Assembly: GCF_018070565.1 (NCBI RefSeq)
Contig: NZ_JAGPXL010000008.1
Coordinates: forward strand, 124,001-188,000
DNA: 64,000 bases
Direction of reading: 5' to 3'
Source of the DNA: Streptomyces sp. B93
Lineage (GTDB): Bacteria; Actinomycetota; Actinomycetes; Streptomycetales; Streptomycetaceae
The position numbers and the translations under genes are program-made. The notes beneath the pieces were generated by a model. It was given only the letters and a program-made list of their open reading frames with translations, did no database searches and was not told the origin of the DNA. Numbering within the stretch: position 1 is the first letter of the stretch; each line of letters opens with the position of its first letter. Positions 33,975 through 42,506 of the stretch are shown here, piece by piece.

Positions 33975-36191
33975 TCAGGCGCGTACCAGCTCCTTGTCGT
34001 CGTCGCGGTCGGCGTCCCTGTCCGACAGCGCGCGCAGGCCCTCGCCCTCGACGTCCACGTTCGGCATGACGCGGTCCAGCCACTTCGGCAGCCACCAGGC
34101 CTTGCGGCCCAGGAGCGCCAGGACGGCCGGGACGATCGCCATGCGGACCACGAACGCGTCGAAGAGGACCGCGATCGCGAGGCCGAAGCCGATCATCTTG
34201 ACCATGGAGTCGCTGGAGCCGATGAACCCGGAGAAGACGGCCATCATGATCACCGCGGCGGCGGTGACGACGCGCGCCCCGTACTTGAAGCCGGTCACCA
34301 CGGCCTGTCCGGGCTGCTCGCCGTGGATGTAGGCCTCGCGCATCCGGGTCACGAGGAAGACCTCGTAGTCCATGGCCAGTCCGAAGACCACGCCGACCAT
34401 GAAGATCGGCATCATCGACATGATCGGGCCGGTCTCCTCGACGCCCATCAGGCCCGACAGCCAGCCCCACTGGAAGACCGCGACCACCGCGCCCAGCGCC
34501 GCCATCACGCTGAGCAGGAAGCCGAGCGCCGCCTTCAGCGGGACCAGGATCGACCGGAAGACCACGATCAGCAGCAGGAACGCCAGGCCGACCACCAGGA
34601 TCAGATACGGCACCAGCGCGTCGTTCAGCTTCTGGGAGATGTCGATGTTCATCGCCGTCGTGCCGGTGACCAGCACCTCCGCGCCGGTGTCGGCCTGGAT
34701 GTCGGCACCGGTGTCACGCATGGCGTGCACCAGGTCCTCGGTGATGGTCGAGGAGGGCTTGGAGTCGGGGATCACGGTGATCGTCGCGGTGTCGCCCGCC
34801 TTGTTGGGCGCGGCCGGGGTCGCCGTCACGACGCCTTCCAGGCCGCCCATCTTCTCGGACACGTCGTCGAAGACACCCGTCGCGTCCTCGCTGCCCTTGG
34901 CGTCGACGACGACCATCAGCGGACCGTTGAAGCCGGGCCCGAAGCCCTCGGAGAGCAGGTCGTAGGCGCGGCGCTGGGTGGTGGACGTCGGCTGCGAGCC
35001 GTCGTCGGGCAGGCCCAGCTCCAGGGAGGCGGCCGGGACGGCGGCGGCACCGAGGCCGATCACACCGAGCAGCAGGACAGCGACCGGGCGGCGTACCACG
35101 AAGCTGGCCCAGCGGGTGCCCATGTTGGCCTTGCCCGGCTGCTTCGGGGTGCGCCCGCCGCCGAGCAGCTTGCTCTTCTCGCCCGCGGGACGGACCTTGC
35201 GGCCCGCGTAGCCGAGCAGCGCGGGGATCATGGTGAGGGCGATCAGTACGGCGATGGCGACGGTGCCCGCCGCCGCGATGCCCATCTTGGTCAGCATCGG
35301 GATGTTGACGACCGACAGGCCGACCAGGGCGATGACGACGGTCAGGCCCGCGAAGACCACCGCGGAGCCCGCGGTGCCGACGGCACGCCCGGCCGCCTCC
35401 TCGCGCTCCCGGCCCTCGGCGAGTTCGGCCCGGTAGCGGGAGACGATGAACAGCGCGTAGTCGATGCCGACCGCGAGGCCGATCATCGAGGCCAGGATGG
35501 AGGTGGTGGAGCCGAGGTCCAGGGTGCTGGCCAGCGCGGTGATCGAGGAGACGCCGATGCCGACGCCGATGATCGCGGTGAGCAGCGGCAGCCCGGCGGC
35601 GAGCAGCGAGCCGAAGGTGATGACGAGGACGACCGCGGCGACGGCGATGCCGATGATCTCGCCGGTGCCGGTGTGCGGCACGGCCTGGAGGGCGTCACCG
35701 CCGATCTCGACGGTCAGACCGGTGTCCCGGGCGTCCGCGGCGGCCTGCTCCAGGGCGTCCTTGGTGGAGTCCTCCAGCTCCATGCCGGAGACGTCGTACC
35801 TGACCTGGGCGTAGGCGACCGTGCCGTCCTCGCTGACGGCGTTCGCCTGGTACGGGTCGGCGACGGACTCGACCTCGGAGCCGTCGGACAGCTCCGAGAC
35901 CGCCTTCTCGACGGTGGCCTTGTGCTCCGCGTCGGTCATCTTCTCGCCCTCGGGGGCCTTGAAGACGACCCGGGCGGTGGCGCCGTCGGCGCTCATCCCG
36001 GGGAACCGTTCCTCCAGCAGGTCGAAGGCCTTCTGGGCCTCGGTGCCGGGGATCGAGAACGAGGTGCTCCCGGGGGTGGGGGCGCTTGCCGCGCCGACGC
36101 CGGCGAGCGTCAGCAGCGCCACCCAGATCAGGGCGACGAAATGCCGTCGCCGGAAGGCGAGCCGGCCGAGTTTGTAGAGGAACGTGGCCAC
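33975..36191 (-). CDS. MMPL-family transporter (RND superfamily)
   Basis: A 738-residue membrane protein with 12 predicted helices arranged as 1+5 and 1+5, the RND/MmpL plan, with two large extracytoplasmic loops (about 50-180 and 400-520). Each half has the MMPL core helix with charged and polar residues (GLAVGIDYALFIVSRYRAEL and GLAMDYEVFLVTRMREAY), which carry the proton relay. Probable exporter of a lipid or lipophilic compound. The GTG at 36191 (VATFLYKLGRLAFRRRH) has a GGGAG site. The TetR gene 125 nt upstream on the same strand probably represses it. Confidence 0.92.
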   Translation of the reverse strand: MATFLYKLGRLAFRRRHFVALIWVALLTLAGVGAASAPTPGSTSFSIPGTEAQKAFDLLEERFPGMSADGATARVVFKAPEGEKMTDAEHKATVEKAVSELSDGSEVESVADPYQANAVSEDGTVAYAQVRYDVSGMELEDSTKDALEQAAADARDTGLTVEIGGDALQAVPHTGTGEIIGIAVAAVVLVITFGSLLAAGLPLLTAIIGVGIGVSSITALASTLDLGSTTSILASMIGLAVGIDYALFIVSRYRAELAEGREREEAAGRAVGTAGSAVVFAGLTVVIALVGLSVVNIPMLTKMGIAAAGTVAIAVLIALTMIPALLGYAGRKVRPAGEKSKLLGGGRTPKQPGKANMGTRWASFVVRRPVAVLLLGVIGLGAAAVPAASLELGLPDDGSQPTSTTQRRAYDLLSEGFGPGFNGPLMVVVDAKGSEDATGVFDDVSEKMGGLEGVVTATPAAPNKAGDTATITVIPDSKPSSTITEDLVHAMRDTGADIQADTGAEVLVTGTTAMNIDISQKLNDALVPYLILVVGLAFLLLIVVFRSILVPLKAALGFLLSVMAALGAVVAVFQWGWLSGLMGVEETGPIMSMMPIFMVGVVFGLAMDYEVFLVTRMREAYIHGEQPGQAVVTGFKYGARVVTAAAVIMMAVFSGFIGSSDSMVKMIGFGLAIAVLFDAFVVRMAIVPAVLALLGRKAWWLPKWLDRVMPNVDVEGEGLRALSDRDADRDDDKELVRA

Positions 36192-36316
36192 GAGGGCGTA
36201 CTCCCGGTCAGGTCGTGGGATGTTCGGGGCAGGGGTGATCAGCACGGTGGGGAGCGTGGCTGATCGGCCCGACGACGTGAGCGGTTCGCGTCAGGTGGTA
36301 ACGGAAGAGGTGGTGC

Positions 36317-36916
36317 TCAGGTGGTCGGGACGCCGAGAGCGGGGAGGATCACGGCGTCTACGTACGAGATGAGGAAGTCCTGCGTCGGCGGCAGTTCGTC
36401 GATCAGGGTCCGGGTCACGAACGCGCCGAGCATCATGTGCACGACGTACCCGGTCGCCGGGTTGTCCGGGCGGACCTCGCCCCGGTCGACGGCGCGCGCC
36501 AGCACCCGGTGGAACTCCTCCAGCTCGGGCTCGATCAGGAACTCCCTGAAGGCCCGCAGCAGGTCGGGGTTGCCGTGCATCGCCATGGCCAGGCCCCGCA
36601 TCAGCGCGGCGTTCTGCTCGATCTGGCCGTCGTCCTCACGGGTCACCAGCGCGATGAAGTCGCCCCGCAGGGACCCGGTGTCGAAGTCGGCGAGGCTGCC
36701 CGGCTTCAGGCACCGGATCGCCTTCGCCACCAGCTCGGCCTTGCCGCCCCACTGGCGGTAGAGCGTGGCCTTGCTGGACCGGGTGCGGGTGGCCACGGCG
36801 TCCATGGTGAGGGCGTCGTAGCCGACCTCCCGGAGCAGGTCGAGCACGGCGCCGTACAGCTCGGCCTCGCGCTCGGGTGTGAGGCGACTGCGGCGCGCGG
36901 TCGCGACCTCCGTCAT
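36317..36916 (-). CDS. TetR-family repressor of the MMPL exporter
   Basis: A 199-residue TetR protein. The HTH region is ELYGAVLDLLREVGYDALTMDAVATRTRSSKATLYRQWGGKAELVAKAI (about residues 18-65). The C-terminal ligand domain includes EELEEFHRVLARAVDRGEVRPD and ends LGVPTT. The start at 36916 is supported by GAGAGGTGAGAG upstream. Two near-identical palindromes 37-98 nt upstream are probable operators for autoregulation, and the MMPL gene downstream is the likely co-regulated target. The ligand is unknown. Confidence 0.9.
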   Translation of the reverse strand: MTEVATARRSRLTPEREAELYGAVLDLLREVGYDALTMDAVATRTRSSKATLYRQWGGKAELVAKAIRCLKPGSLADFDTGSLRGDFIALVTREDDGQIEQNAALMRGLAMAMHGNPDLLRAFREFLIEPELEEFHRVLARAVDRGEVRPDNPATGYVVHMMLGAFVTRTLIDELPPTQDFLISYVDAVILPALGVPTT

Positions 36917-36952
36917 CTCTCTCACCTCTCCACTCCGACAGCTCCGTGCCGA

Positions 36953-37014
36953 ACGACACGGTTTCGTACACGTCGAGAGTAGCCCAGACCACGAGCGAAA
37001 CGAAACGGTTTCGT
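36953..37014. promoter_or_regulatory. two operator palindromes for the TetR repressor
   Basis: ACGACACGGTTTCGT (36953-36967) and ACGAAACGGTTTCGT (37000-37014) are 15-bp palindromes around a central G, the second perfect. Centres are 47 bp apart. They sit between the TetR gene and the divergent tricorn gene and match the size of TetR operators. The regulator could also affect the tricorn promoter. Confidence 0.65.
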
Positions 37015-37099
37015 ACGTGGCGTGGATCACTCCTCGGACACACCTCCGACCGCGTGCCCCGAAAGTCACGACTTGCCCCGCCTACTCCCCCGGAAAAGC

Positions 37100-40000
37100 A
37101 TGGGGAGGGTGAGCTATCTGCGCCTGCCCCACATCAGCGGTGACCTGCTCTGCTTCGTCGCCGAGGACGACCTCTGGCTGACCTCCCTGGACGGTCCGGG
37201 CCGCGCCTGGCGGCTCACCGTCGACCGCGCCAAGACCGGCCCGCCCCGTTTCTCCCCCGACGGCCGCCACCTCGCGTACACGAGCTGGCGGAGCCTCGCC
37301 CCCGAGATCCACCTGGTCCCGGTGGACGGCGGCACCGCCCGCCGCCTCACCTACTGGGGCAGCTACGACACCGAGGTCCGCGGCTGGACCCCGGACGGCG
37401 AGATCCTCGCCGTCGCCTCCCACGGCGAACCCTTCTCCCACTTCACATGGGCCTACAAGCTCACCCCCGACGGCGACCCCGGCCGCAAACTCCCCTGGGG
37501 CCCGGTCACCGACATCCAGGTCGCCGACCTCGACGGCGAACGCAGGACACTGCTGCTCACCGGCACCCCGCCGCACGAACCCGCCGCCTGGAAGCGCTAC
37601 CGCGGCGGCGCCACGGGCCGCCTCTGGCTGCACGGCGAACGGCTCCTCCAAGGCATCGGCGGCCATCTGGCCTGCCCCATGCTGGTCGGCGGCCGGGTCG
37701 CCTTCCTCTCCGACCACGAGGGCGTCGGCAACCTCTACTCCTGCGCCCACGACGGCTCCGACCTGCGCCGCCACACCGACCACGACGCCTTCTACGCCCG
37801 GCACGCCGCCAGCGACGGCACCCGGGTCGTCTACCAGTGCGCGGGCGACCTGTGGATCGTCGACGACCTGACCGCGGGCTCCGAGCCGCGCCGCCTCGAC
37901 GTCACGCTCAGCGGACCGCGCGCCGGACGGCGCCCCTACCAGGTGCCCGCCACCCAGCACGTCGACGGCATCTCCGTCGACGAGACCGGACGGGCCAGCG
38001 CCGTCGTCGTACGCGGCAGCCTCTACTGGCTCACCCACCGCGACGGCCCCGCCCGCACCCTCACCGACGCCCCCGGCGTCCGGGTCCGGCTGCCCGTGAT
38101 GCTCGGACCGTCCGGGCAGGTGGCGTACGTGACGGACGCGGAGGGCGAGGACGCCGTCGAGATCGCCTACCTGCCGCGCGCCACCGGCGACCGCGAGCCC
38201 CGGCGGCTGGCGGCGGGCGAACTGGGCCGGGTCCTGGAGCTGGTGTCCGACCCGGCGGGCGAACGGCTCGCCCTCGCCGCGCACGACGGGCGGCTGCTGC
38301 TGATGGACGCCACCGAGGACTCCAACGGCGAGGTCACCGAGCTGGTACGGTCCGCCAACGGGCCCGTGCGCGACCTCGCCTTCTCCCCCGACGGGGCCTG
38401 GCTGACCTGGTCGCACCCCGGGATCGGCCGGACCCTGCGGCAGATCAGGATGGCCCGCATCAAGGACCGGTTCGTCATCGAGGTCACCGACGGCCGCTTC
38501 GAGGACGAGAACCCGGTCTTCACCTCCGACGGCCGCTACCTCGCCTTCCTCTCCTGGCGCGGCTTCGACCCGGTGTACGACGTCCACACCGGCGACCTGT
38601 CCTTCCCGCTGGGCTGCCGCCCCTACCTGGTACCGCTGTCGTCGGCGACCCCGTCCCCGTTCGCCCTCAGCCCCGACGGGCGGCCCGCGGCCGGGGGCCT
38701 GGACCCGGTGGCGGACGCGGCGGGCACCGGGGAGGCGGGCGCGGTCACCGTCGAGACCGAGGGCCTGGAGTGCCGGGTCACCCCGTTCCCCGTCACCGCC
38801 TCCAAGTACTCGGCGCTGCACCCGGTCGCGGGCGGCGGCCTGGTCTGGCTGCGCTGGCCGATCTCCGGCGCGCTCGGCGAGACCTTCGCCAACCCCGACG
38901 ACACCACCGGGCGCCCCACCCTCGAACACTTCGGCATCACCAAGGCCAAGCGGACCGAACTCGTCGGCCACCTCGACTGGTTCGCCGTCAGCGGCGACGG
39001 CTCCCGGCTGGTCGTCGTCGACGAGGGCGAACTGCGCGCCGTCCCGGCGACGGAGTCCGGAGACAGCGACAGCACCGTCTGGATCGACGTACGCCGCATC
39101 CTGCACGAGGTCGACCCCGGCGCGGAATGGCGGCAGTCCTACGAGGAGGCCGGGCGGCTCATCCGCGCCTACTTCTGGGAGCCGGGGATGTGCGGCATCG
39201 ACTGGGACGCGGTGCTCGCGCAGTACCGGCCGCTGGTCGAACGGGTCGCCTCCCCCGACGAGTTCGCCGACCTGCTGCGCGAGGTGCTGGGCGAGCTGGG
39301 CACCTCGCACGCGTACGTCACCCCCGCCCGCCGCAACGAGGGACCACCGCACTACCAGCGCTGGCAGGGCCTGCTCGGCGCCAACTTCGTGCGCCGCGAC
39401 GGCCAGTGGACGGTCCGGCGCATCCTGCCCGGCGACTCCTCCGACTCCAAGGCCCGCTCCCCGCTCGCCGGTTCCGGCATCCGGGCGGGCGCCGTCCTCA
39501 CCCATGTCGACGGGCGGCCCGTGGACCCGGTCACCGGGCCCTACCCGCTGCTCGCGGGCGCGGGCGGTACGACCGTGGAGCTGACCTTCACCCCGGCGGA
39601 GGGCACCGCGGGCCGCTCCCGCCGGGTCGCCGTCGTCCCCCTGGTCGACGAACGCCCCCTGCGCTACCAGGACTGGGTCGCCAAACGCCGGGAGGTGGTC
39701 CGGGAGTTGAGCGGCGGCCGGTGCGGCTATCTGCACATCCCCGACATGGGCGGCTCCGGCTGGGCGCAGTTCAACCGCGACCTGCGGATGGAGGTGTCCC
39801 GGCCCGCGCTCATCGTGGACGTGCGCGGCAACGCGGGCGGCCACATCAGTGAACTCGTCGTCGAGAAGCTCACCCGCACCATCCTGGGCTGGGACCTCAC
39901 CCGCCACTCCCAGCCGGTGTCGTACACCTCCAACGCGCCGCGCGGGCCGGTCGTGGCGCTCGCCGACGAGGCCACCTCGTCCGACGGCGACATGATCACC

Positions 40001-40345
40001 GCCGCGTTCAAGCTGCTGGGGCTGGGGCCGGTGGTCGGGCAGCGCACCTGGGGCGGGGTCGTCGGCATGACCGGGCGGCACCGCCTCGGCGACGGCACGG
40101 TGATCACGGTGCCGATGAACGCCGCCTGGTTCGACGCCTACGGCTGGTCCGTGGAGAACGAGGGTGTCGACCCCGACGTGGCGGCCCTGCGCACCCCCCT
40201 GGACTGGGCCGAGGGCCGCTACGCCCAGCTCGACGACGCCGTACGGCTCGCCCTGGAACTGCTGGAGAAGCACCCCGCCGCGACCCCGCCCGACTACAGC
40301 GCCGTACCGGACCGTTCGCGGCCGGTGCTGCCGCCGCGAGCATGA
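37100..40345 (+). CDS. tricorn protease homologue
   Basis: A 1081-residue cytosolic serine protease. Residues 1-650 are two beta-propellers with TolB/WD-like repeats (RFSPDGRHLAYTS, AFSPDGAWLTWSH, FTSDGRYLAFLSW). A C1 region, a PDZ domain (about 760-840) and the C2 catalytic region follow. Catalytic residues correspond to S736-H737 (TSHAYV), the nucleophile S961-D962 (TSSDGD) and Glu1019 or Glu1021 (VENEG). Tricorn degrades peptides released by the proteasome. The ATG at 37100 is used, and no strong ribosome site is visible. Length matches Thermoplasma tricorn (about 1070). Confidence 0.93.
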   Translation: MGRVSYLRLPHISGDLLCFVAEDDLWLTSLDGPGRAWRLTVDRAKTGPPRFSPDGRHLAYTSWRSLAPEIHLVPVDGGTARRLTYWGSYDTEVRGWTPDGEILAVASHGEPFSHFTWAYKLTPDGDPGRKLPWGPVTDIQVADLDGERRTLLLTGTPPHEPAAWKRYRGGATGRLWLHGERLLQGIGGHLACPMLVGGRVAFLSDHEGVGNLYSCAHDGSDLRRHTDHDAFYARHAASDGTRVVYQCAGDLWIVDDLTAGSEPRRLDVTLSGPRAGRRPYQVPATQHVDGISVDETGRASAVVVRGSLYWLTHRDGPARTLTDAPGVRVRLPVMLGPSGQVAYVTDAEGEDAVEIAYLPRATGDREPRRLAAGELGRVLELVSDPAGERLALAAHDGRLLLMDATEDSNGEVTELVRSANGPVRDLAFSPDGAWLTWSHPGIGRTLRQIRMARIKDRFVIEVTDGRFEDENPVFTSDGRYLAFLSWRGFDPVYDVHTGDLSFPLGCRPYLVPLSSATPSPFALSPDGRPAAGGLDPVADAAGTGEAGAVTVETEGLECRVTPFPVTASKYSALHPVAGGGLVWLRWPISGALGETFANPDDTTGRPTLEHFGITKAKRTELVGHLDWFAVSGDGSRLVVVDEGELRAVPATESGDSDSTVWIDVRRILHEVDPGAEWRQSYEEAGRLIRAYFWEPGMCGIDWDAVLAQYRPLVERVASPDEFADLLREVLGELGTSHAYVTPARRNEGPPHYQRWQGLLGANFVRRDGQWTVRRILPGDSSDSKARSPLAGSGIRAGAVLTHVDGRPVDPVTGPYPLLAGAGGTTVELTFTPAEGTAGRSRRVAVVPLVDERPLRYQDWVAKRREVVRELSGGRCGYLHIPDMGGSGWAQFNRDLRMEVSRPALIVDVRGNAGGHISELVVEKLTRTILGWDLTRHSQPVSYTSNAPRGPVVALADEATSSDGDMITAAFKLLGLGPVVGQRTWGGVVGMTGRHRLGDGTVITVPMNAAWFDAYGWSVENEGVDPDVAALRTPLDWAEGRYAQLDDAVRLALELLEKHPAATPPDYSAVPDRSRPVLPPRA

Positions 40346-40361
40346 GAACGGGGGCATGAGA

Positions 40362-40393
40362 ACAGGGGTGCTCCCTCGCGGGGGCACCCCTGT
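40362..40393. terminator. bidirectional terminator hairpin after tricorn
   Basis: ACAGGGGTGC (40362-40371) and GCACCCCTGT (40384-40393) are perfect 10-bp arms, and the loop can add CCC/GGG pairing. It lies 17 nt after the tricorn stop and 25 nt from the end of the convergent small gene. Confidence 0.8.
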
Positions 40394-40417
40394 CGCTCGG
40401 CTCAGGCCGGGCCGACG

Positions 40418-40621
40418 TCAGACGTCGTAGTCCTGGTCGAAGCGCTCCTCGTCCTCACGGTCCTGACGGGGCCGCTCGGTGCCCGGACGCATGTGCTCGG
40501 GCTGCTCGCCCTGCTGGCGGCCGCGCTGCTGCTGGGACCGCTCGCGGGTCTCCTGCATCTTGTCCTTCGCCTGCTGCTGCCACTGCTCGGCCTGGTCCTG
40601 GAACTTGTCCTTCATACCCAT
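40418..40621 (-). CDS. small hydrophilic Gln/Arg-rich protein
   Basis: A 67-residue protein, MGMKDKFQDQAEQWQQQAKDKMQETRERSQQQ..., very rich in Gln, Arg, Glu and Asp, without hydrophobic core and ending in an acidic tail EERFDQDYDV. The N-terminal half is predicted helical and resembles small CsbD-like or stress-related hydrophilic proteins, but I cannot assign it to a family. An AGGAG site 9 nt before the ATG at 40621 supports translation. A second ATG lies two codons in. Confidence 0.75.
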   Translation of the reverse strand: MGMKDKFQDQAEQWQQQAKDKMQETRERSQQQRGRQQGEQPEHMRPGTERPRQDREDEERFDQDYDV

Positions 40622-40707
40622 GTGGGTTCACTCCTGTGATGAATGAGGTTGTTGGGCCTCGTGGGCCCAACTCAGATTCACACGGGCCGTGACCCTGCGC
40701 ATGTCGA

Positions 40708-41592
40708 TCACTTACGGTGCGTAGCCCTTGCCTGTTCGTCGGCGGCGCCGCCCGCCCCGACCAGCCCCGTACGCATCCCGTCCAGCCGGTCCGCGAACCG
40801 CCGCATCTCGCGCTGGCCCACCGTCCCGATCAACGCGGGCAGATACCCGCGCACGCCCTGCATGCCGCGCAGCCACCACTGCCCGTACACATGGCTGGAC
40901 CGCCGCTCGATCCCGGCGACGATCCGGTCCACCGCCGGACCCAGCGGATAGGTCTTGTTCGACGGCCACGGCAGCCGCTGCCGCAGCTCCCGCATCACGT
41001 CCAGCTGGTCCGCGCCGCGCACCATGTCCGTGTCCGTCCACGACAGGTACGCCACCCCCACCCGTACGCCCTTGTAGCCGACCTCGGCGCGCAGACTGTG
41101 CGCGTACGCCTCCACACCGGACTTGGAGGCGCAGTACGCCGTCATCATCGGCGCCGGGGTGATCGCGGCGAGGGACGCGATCTGGAGCAGATATCCCCGG
41201 CTCGCGGCGAGCAGCGGCAGGAAGGCGCGGGCGGTGACCGCCGAGCCGATCAGGTTGACCTCGATCACCCGGCGCCAGGCCTCCGGATCGGACTCGGAGA
41301 ACGGGCCGCCGGTCGCGACGCCCGCGTTGGCGACCACGATGTCGACCTTGCCGAACCGTTCCTTGACCTCACGGGCGACCTCCGCCATGGCCTCGTGGTC
41401 GGTGACGTCGGCGTGCCAGCAGTCGCTGTCGCCGTGCAGCCGCTCGGCGACCCGCTTCAGTTCGTCCGGCTCCAGGCCGACCAGCGCCACGCTCGCGCCG
41501 CGCGCCGACAGCTTGCGGGCCAGCAGCTCCCCGACACCGCGTGCGGCACCGGTGACGACCGCGACCTGCCCTTCGAGGCTCACCCTGGTCAT
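40708..41592 (-). CDS. short-chain dehydrogenase/reductase
   Basis: A 294-residue classical SDR. The cofactor motif TGAARGVG is at residues 14-21, ANAG at 88-91, the catalytic Ser140 is in LLQIAS, and Tyr153-x-x-x-Lys157 is in AYCASK. The C-terminal region of about 60 residues after VDRIVAGIERRSSHVYGQWW is longer than in minimal SDRs. The ATG overlaps the stop of the upstream hydrolase by 4 nt. In the cassette it may oxidise an alcohol released by the hydrolase, which is inference. Confidence 0.9.
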   Translation of the reverse strand: MTRVSLEGQVAVVTGAARGVGELLARKLSARGASVALVGLEPDELKRVAERLHGDSDCWHADVTDHEAMAEVAREVKERFGKVDIVVANAGVATGGPFSESDPEAWRRVIEVNLIGSAVTARAFLPLLAASRGYLLQIASLAAITPAPMMTAYCASKSGVEAYAHSLRAEVGYKGVRVGVAYLSWTDTDMVRGADQLDVMRELRQRLPWPSNKTYPLGPAVDRIVAGIERRSSHVYGQWWLRGMQGVRGYLPALIGTVGQREMRRFADRLDGMRTGLVGAGGAADEQARATHRK

Positions 41593-42506
41593 GCGCCCTC
41601 CTTGACGTTGGCGTACGTCGTGACGAGTTCCCGTATCTTGCCGGTGACCAGCTCGGGTGCCTCCACCGGTGTCATATGGCCGAGGCCGGGCGCCTCGGTC
41701 AGCCCCACGCACCGCGGCAGCGCGGCGGCCAGCGACCGCGCGTGCACCGGCGGCGTCAGCCGGTCGGCGGTGCCGACCAGCACGGCCGTCGGCGCCCGCA
41801 GCTCCCGCACCCCGTGGTCGAGGTCGAGCAGGTCCAGTACGTTCGACCAGGCGTGGCGCACCCCGCGCGGGCAGGCGTGCACGATCCGCGCGCACGCCTC
41901 CACCATGTGCGGCGCGGAACCGGCGCCCATGGTGGCGTACTTGAGGATTCCGCGGGCCAGCGGTGTGACCGGCCCGAGGGGTGCGCGTGAGCCGAGCACC
42001 CTGCGGGTGAGCCAGGTCCGGGCCCGCCCGGCCCGCATCGGGAGCACGGTCGACTCGGCGACCAGCCGTGAAGCGCCCGTGCTGCACAGCAGGACGGCCG
42101 CGGCCCGCGCCTGGAACGCCGGGCGTGCGGCGGCGGCCAGCACGGTCATGCCGCCCATGGAGTGCCCGACAACCACCGCGCGCTCGCCGGGCGCGAGCGT
42201 CGCGTCCAGTACGGCTTCCAGGTCGTCGGCGAGGGCTTCGGTGCCGCAGGCCCGGCTGGCCGGGCTGCGTCCGTGGCCGCGCTGGTCGTAGGCGATGACG
42301 CGGTGGTCGGTGGCCAGGGCGCGGATCTGGGCCGCCCAGAACGCGGTCGAGCAGGTCCAGCCGTGGGCGAGGACGACGGCCGGCGCTCCGTCGGGGCCGT
42401 GCACCTCGACGTGCAGCCGGGCTCCGTCGGCGGAGACGGCGGTGAGTTCGCGGGCGGCGGCGGGCGGGGCGTAGGGCCCGGCGACGACATGCGTCAGACG
42501 GCTCAT
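41589..42506 (-). CDS. alpha/beta hydrolase
   Basis: A 305-residue alpha/beta hydrolase. The oxyanion loop is HGWTCST, the nucleophile elbow is GHSMGG with Ser116, the acid is probably the Asp of VGTADRLTPPVH, and the catalytic His is in GLGHMTPVEAP (about residue 277). Start and stop overlap both neighbours by 4 nt (ATGA), so monooxygenase, hydrolase and SDR are translated as a coupled unit. Likely an esterase or lactonase acting on the Baeyer-Villiger product. Confidence 0.9.
   Translation of the reverse strand: MSRLTHVVAGPYAPPAAARELTAVSADGARLHVEVHGPDGAPAVVLAHGWTCSTAFWAAQIRALATDHRVIAYDQRGHGRSPASRACGTEALADDLEAVLDATLAPGERAVVVGHSMGGMTVLAAAARPAFQARAAAVLLCSTGASRLVAESTVLPMRAGRARTWLTRRVLGSRAPLGPVTPLARGILKYATMGAGSAPHMVEACARIVHACPRGVRHAWSNVLDLLDLDHGVRELRAPTAVLVGTADRLTPPVHARSLAAALPRCVGLTEAPGLGHMTPVEAPELVTGKIRELVTTYANVKEGA

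Noticed and set aside
37082..40387. 1101-codon open frame antisense to the tricorn gene
   Set aside because: High GC removes stop codons from the complementary strand. The translation shows no domain, and the plus-strand frame has clear tricorn catalytic motifs.
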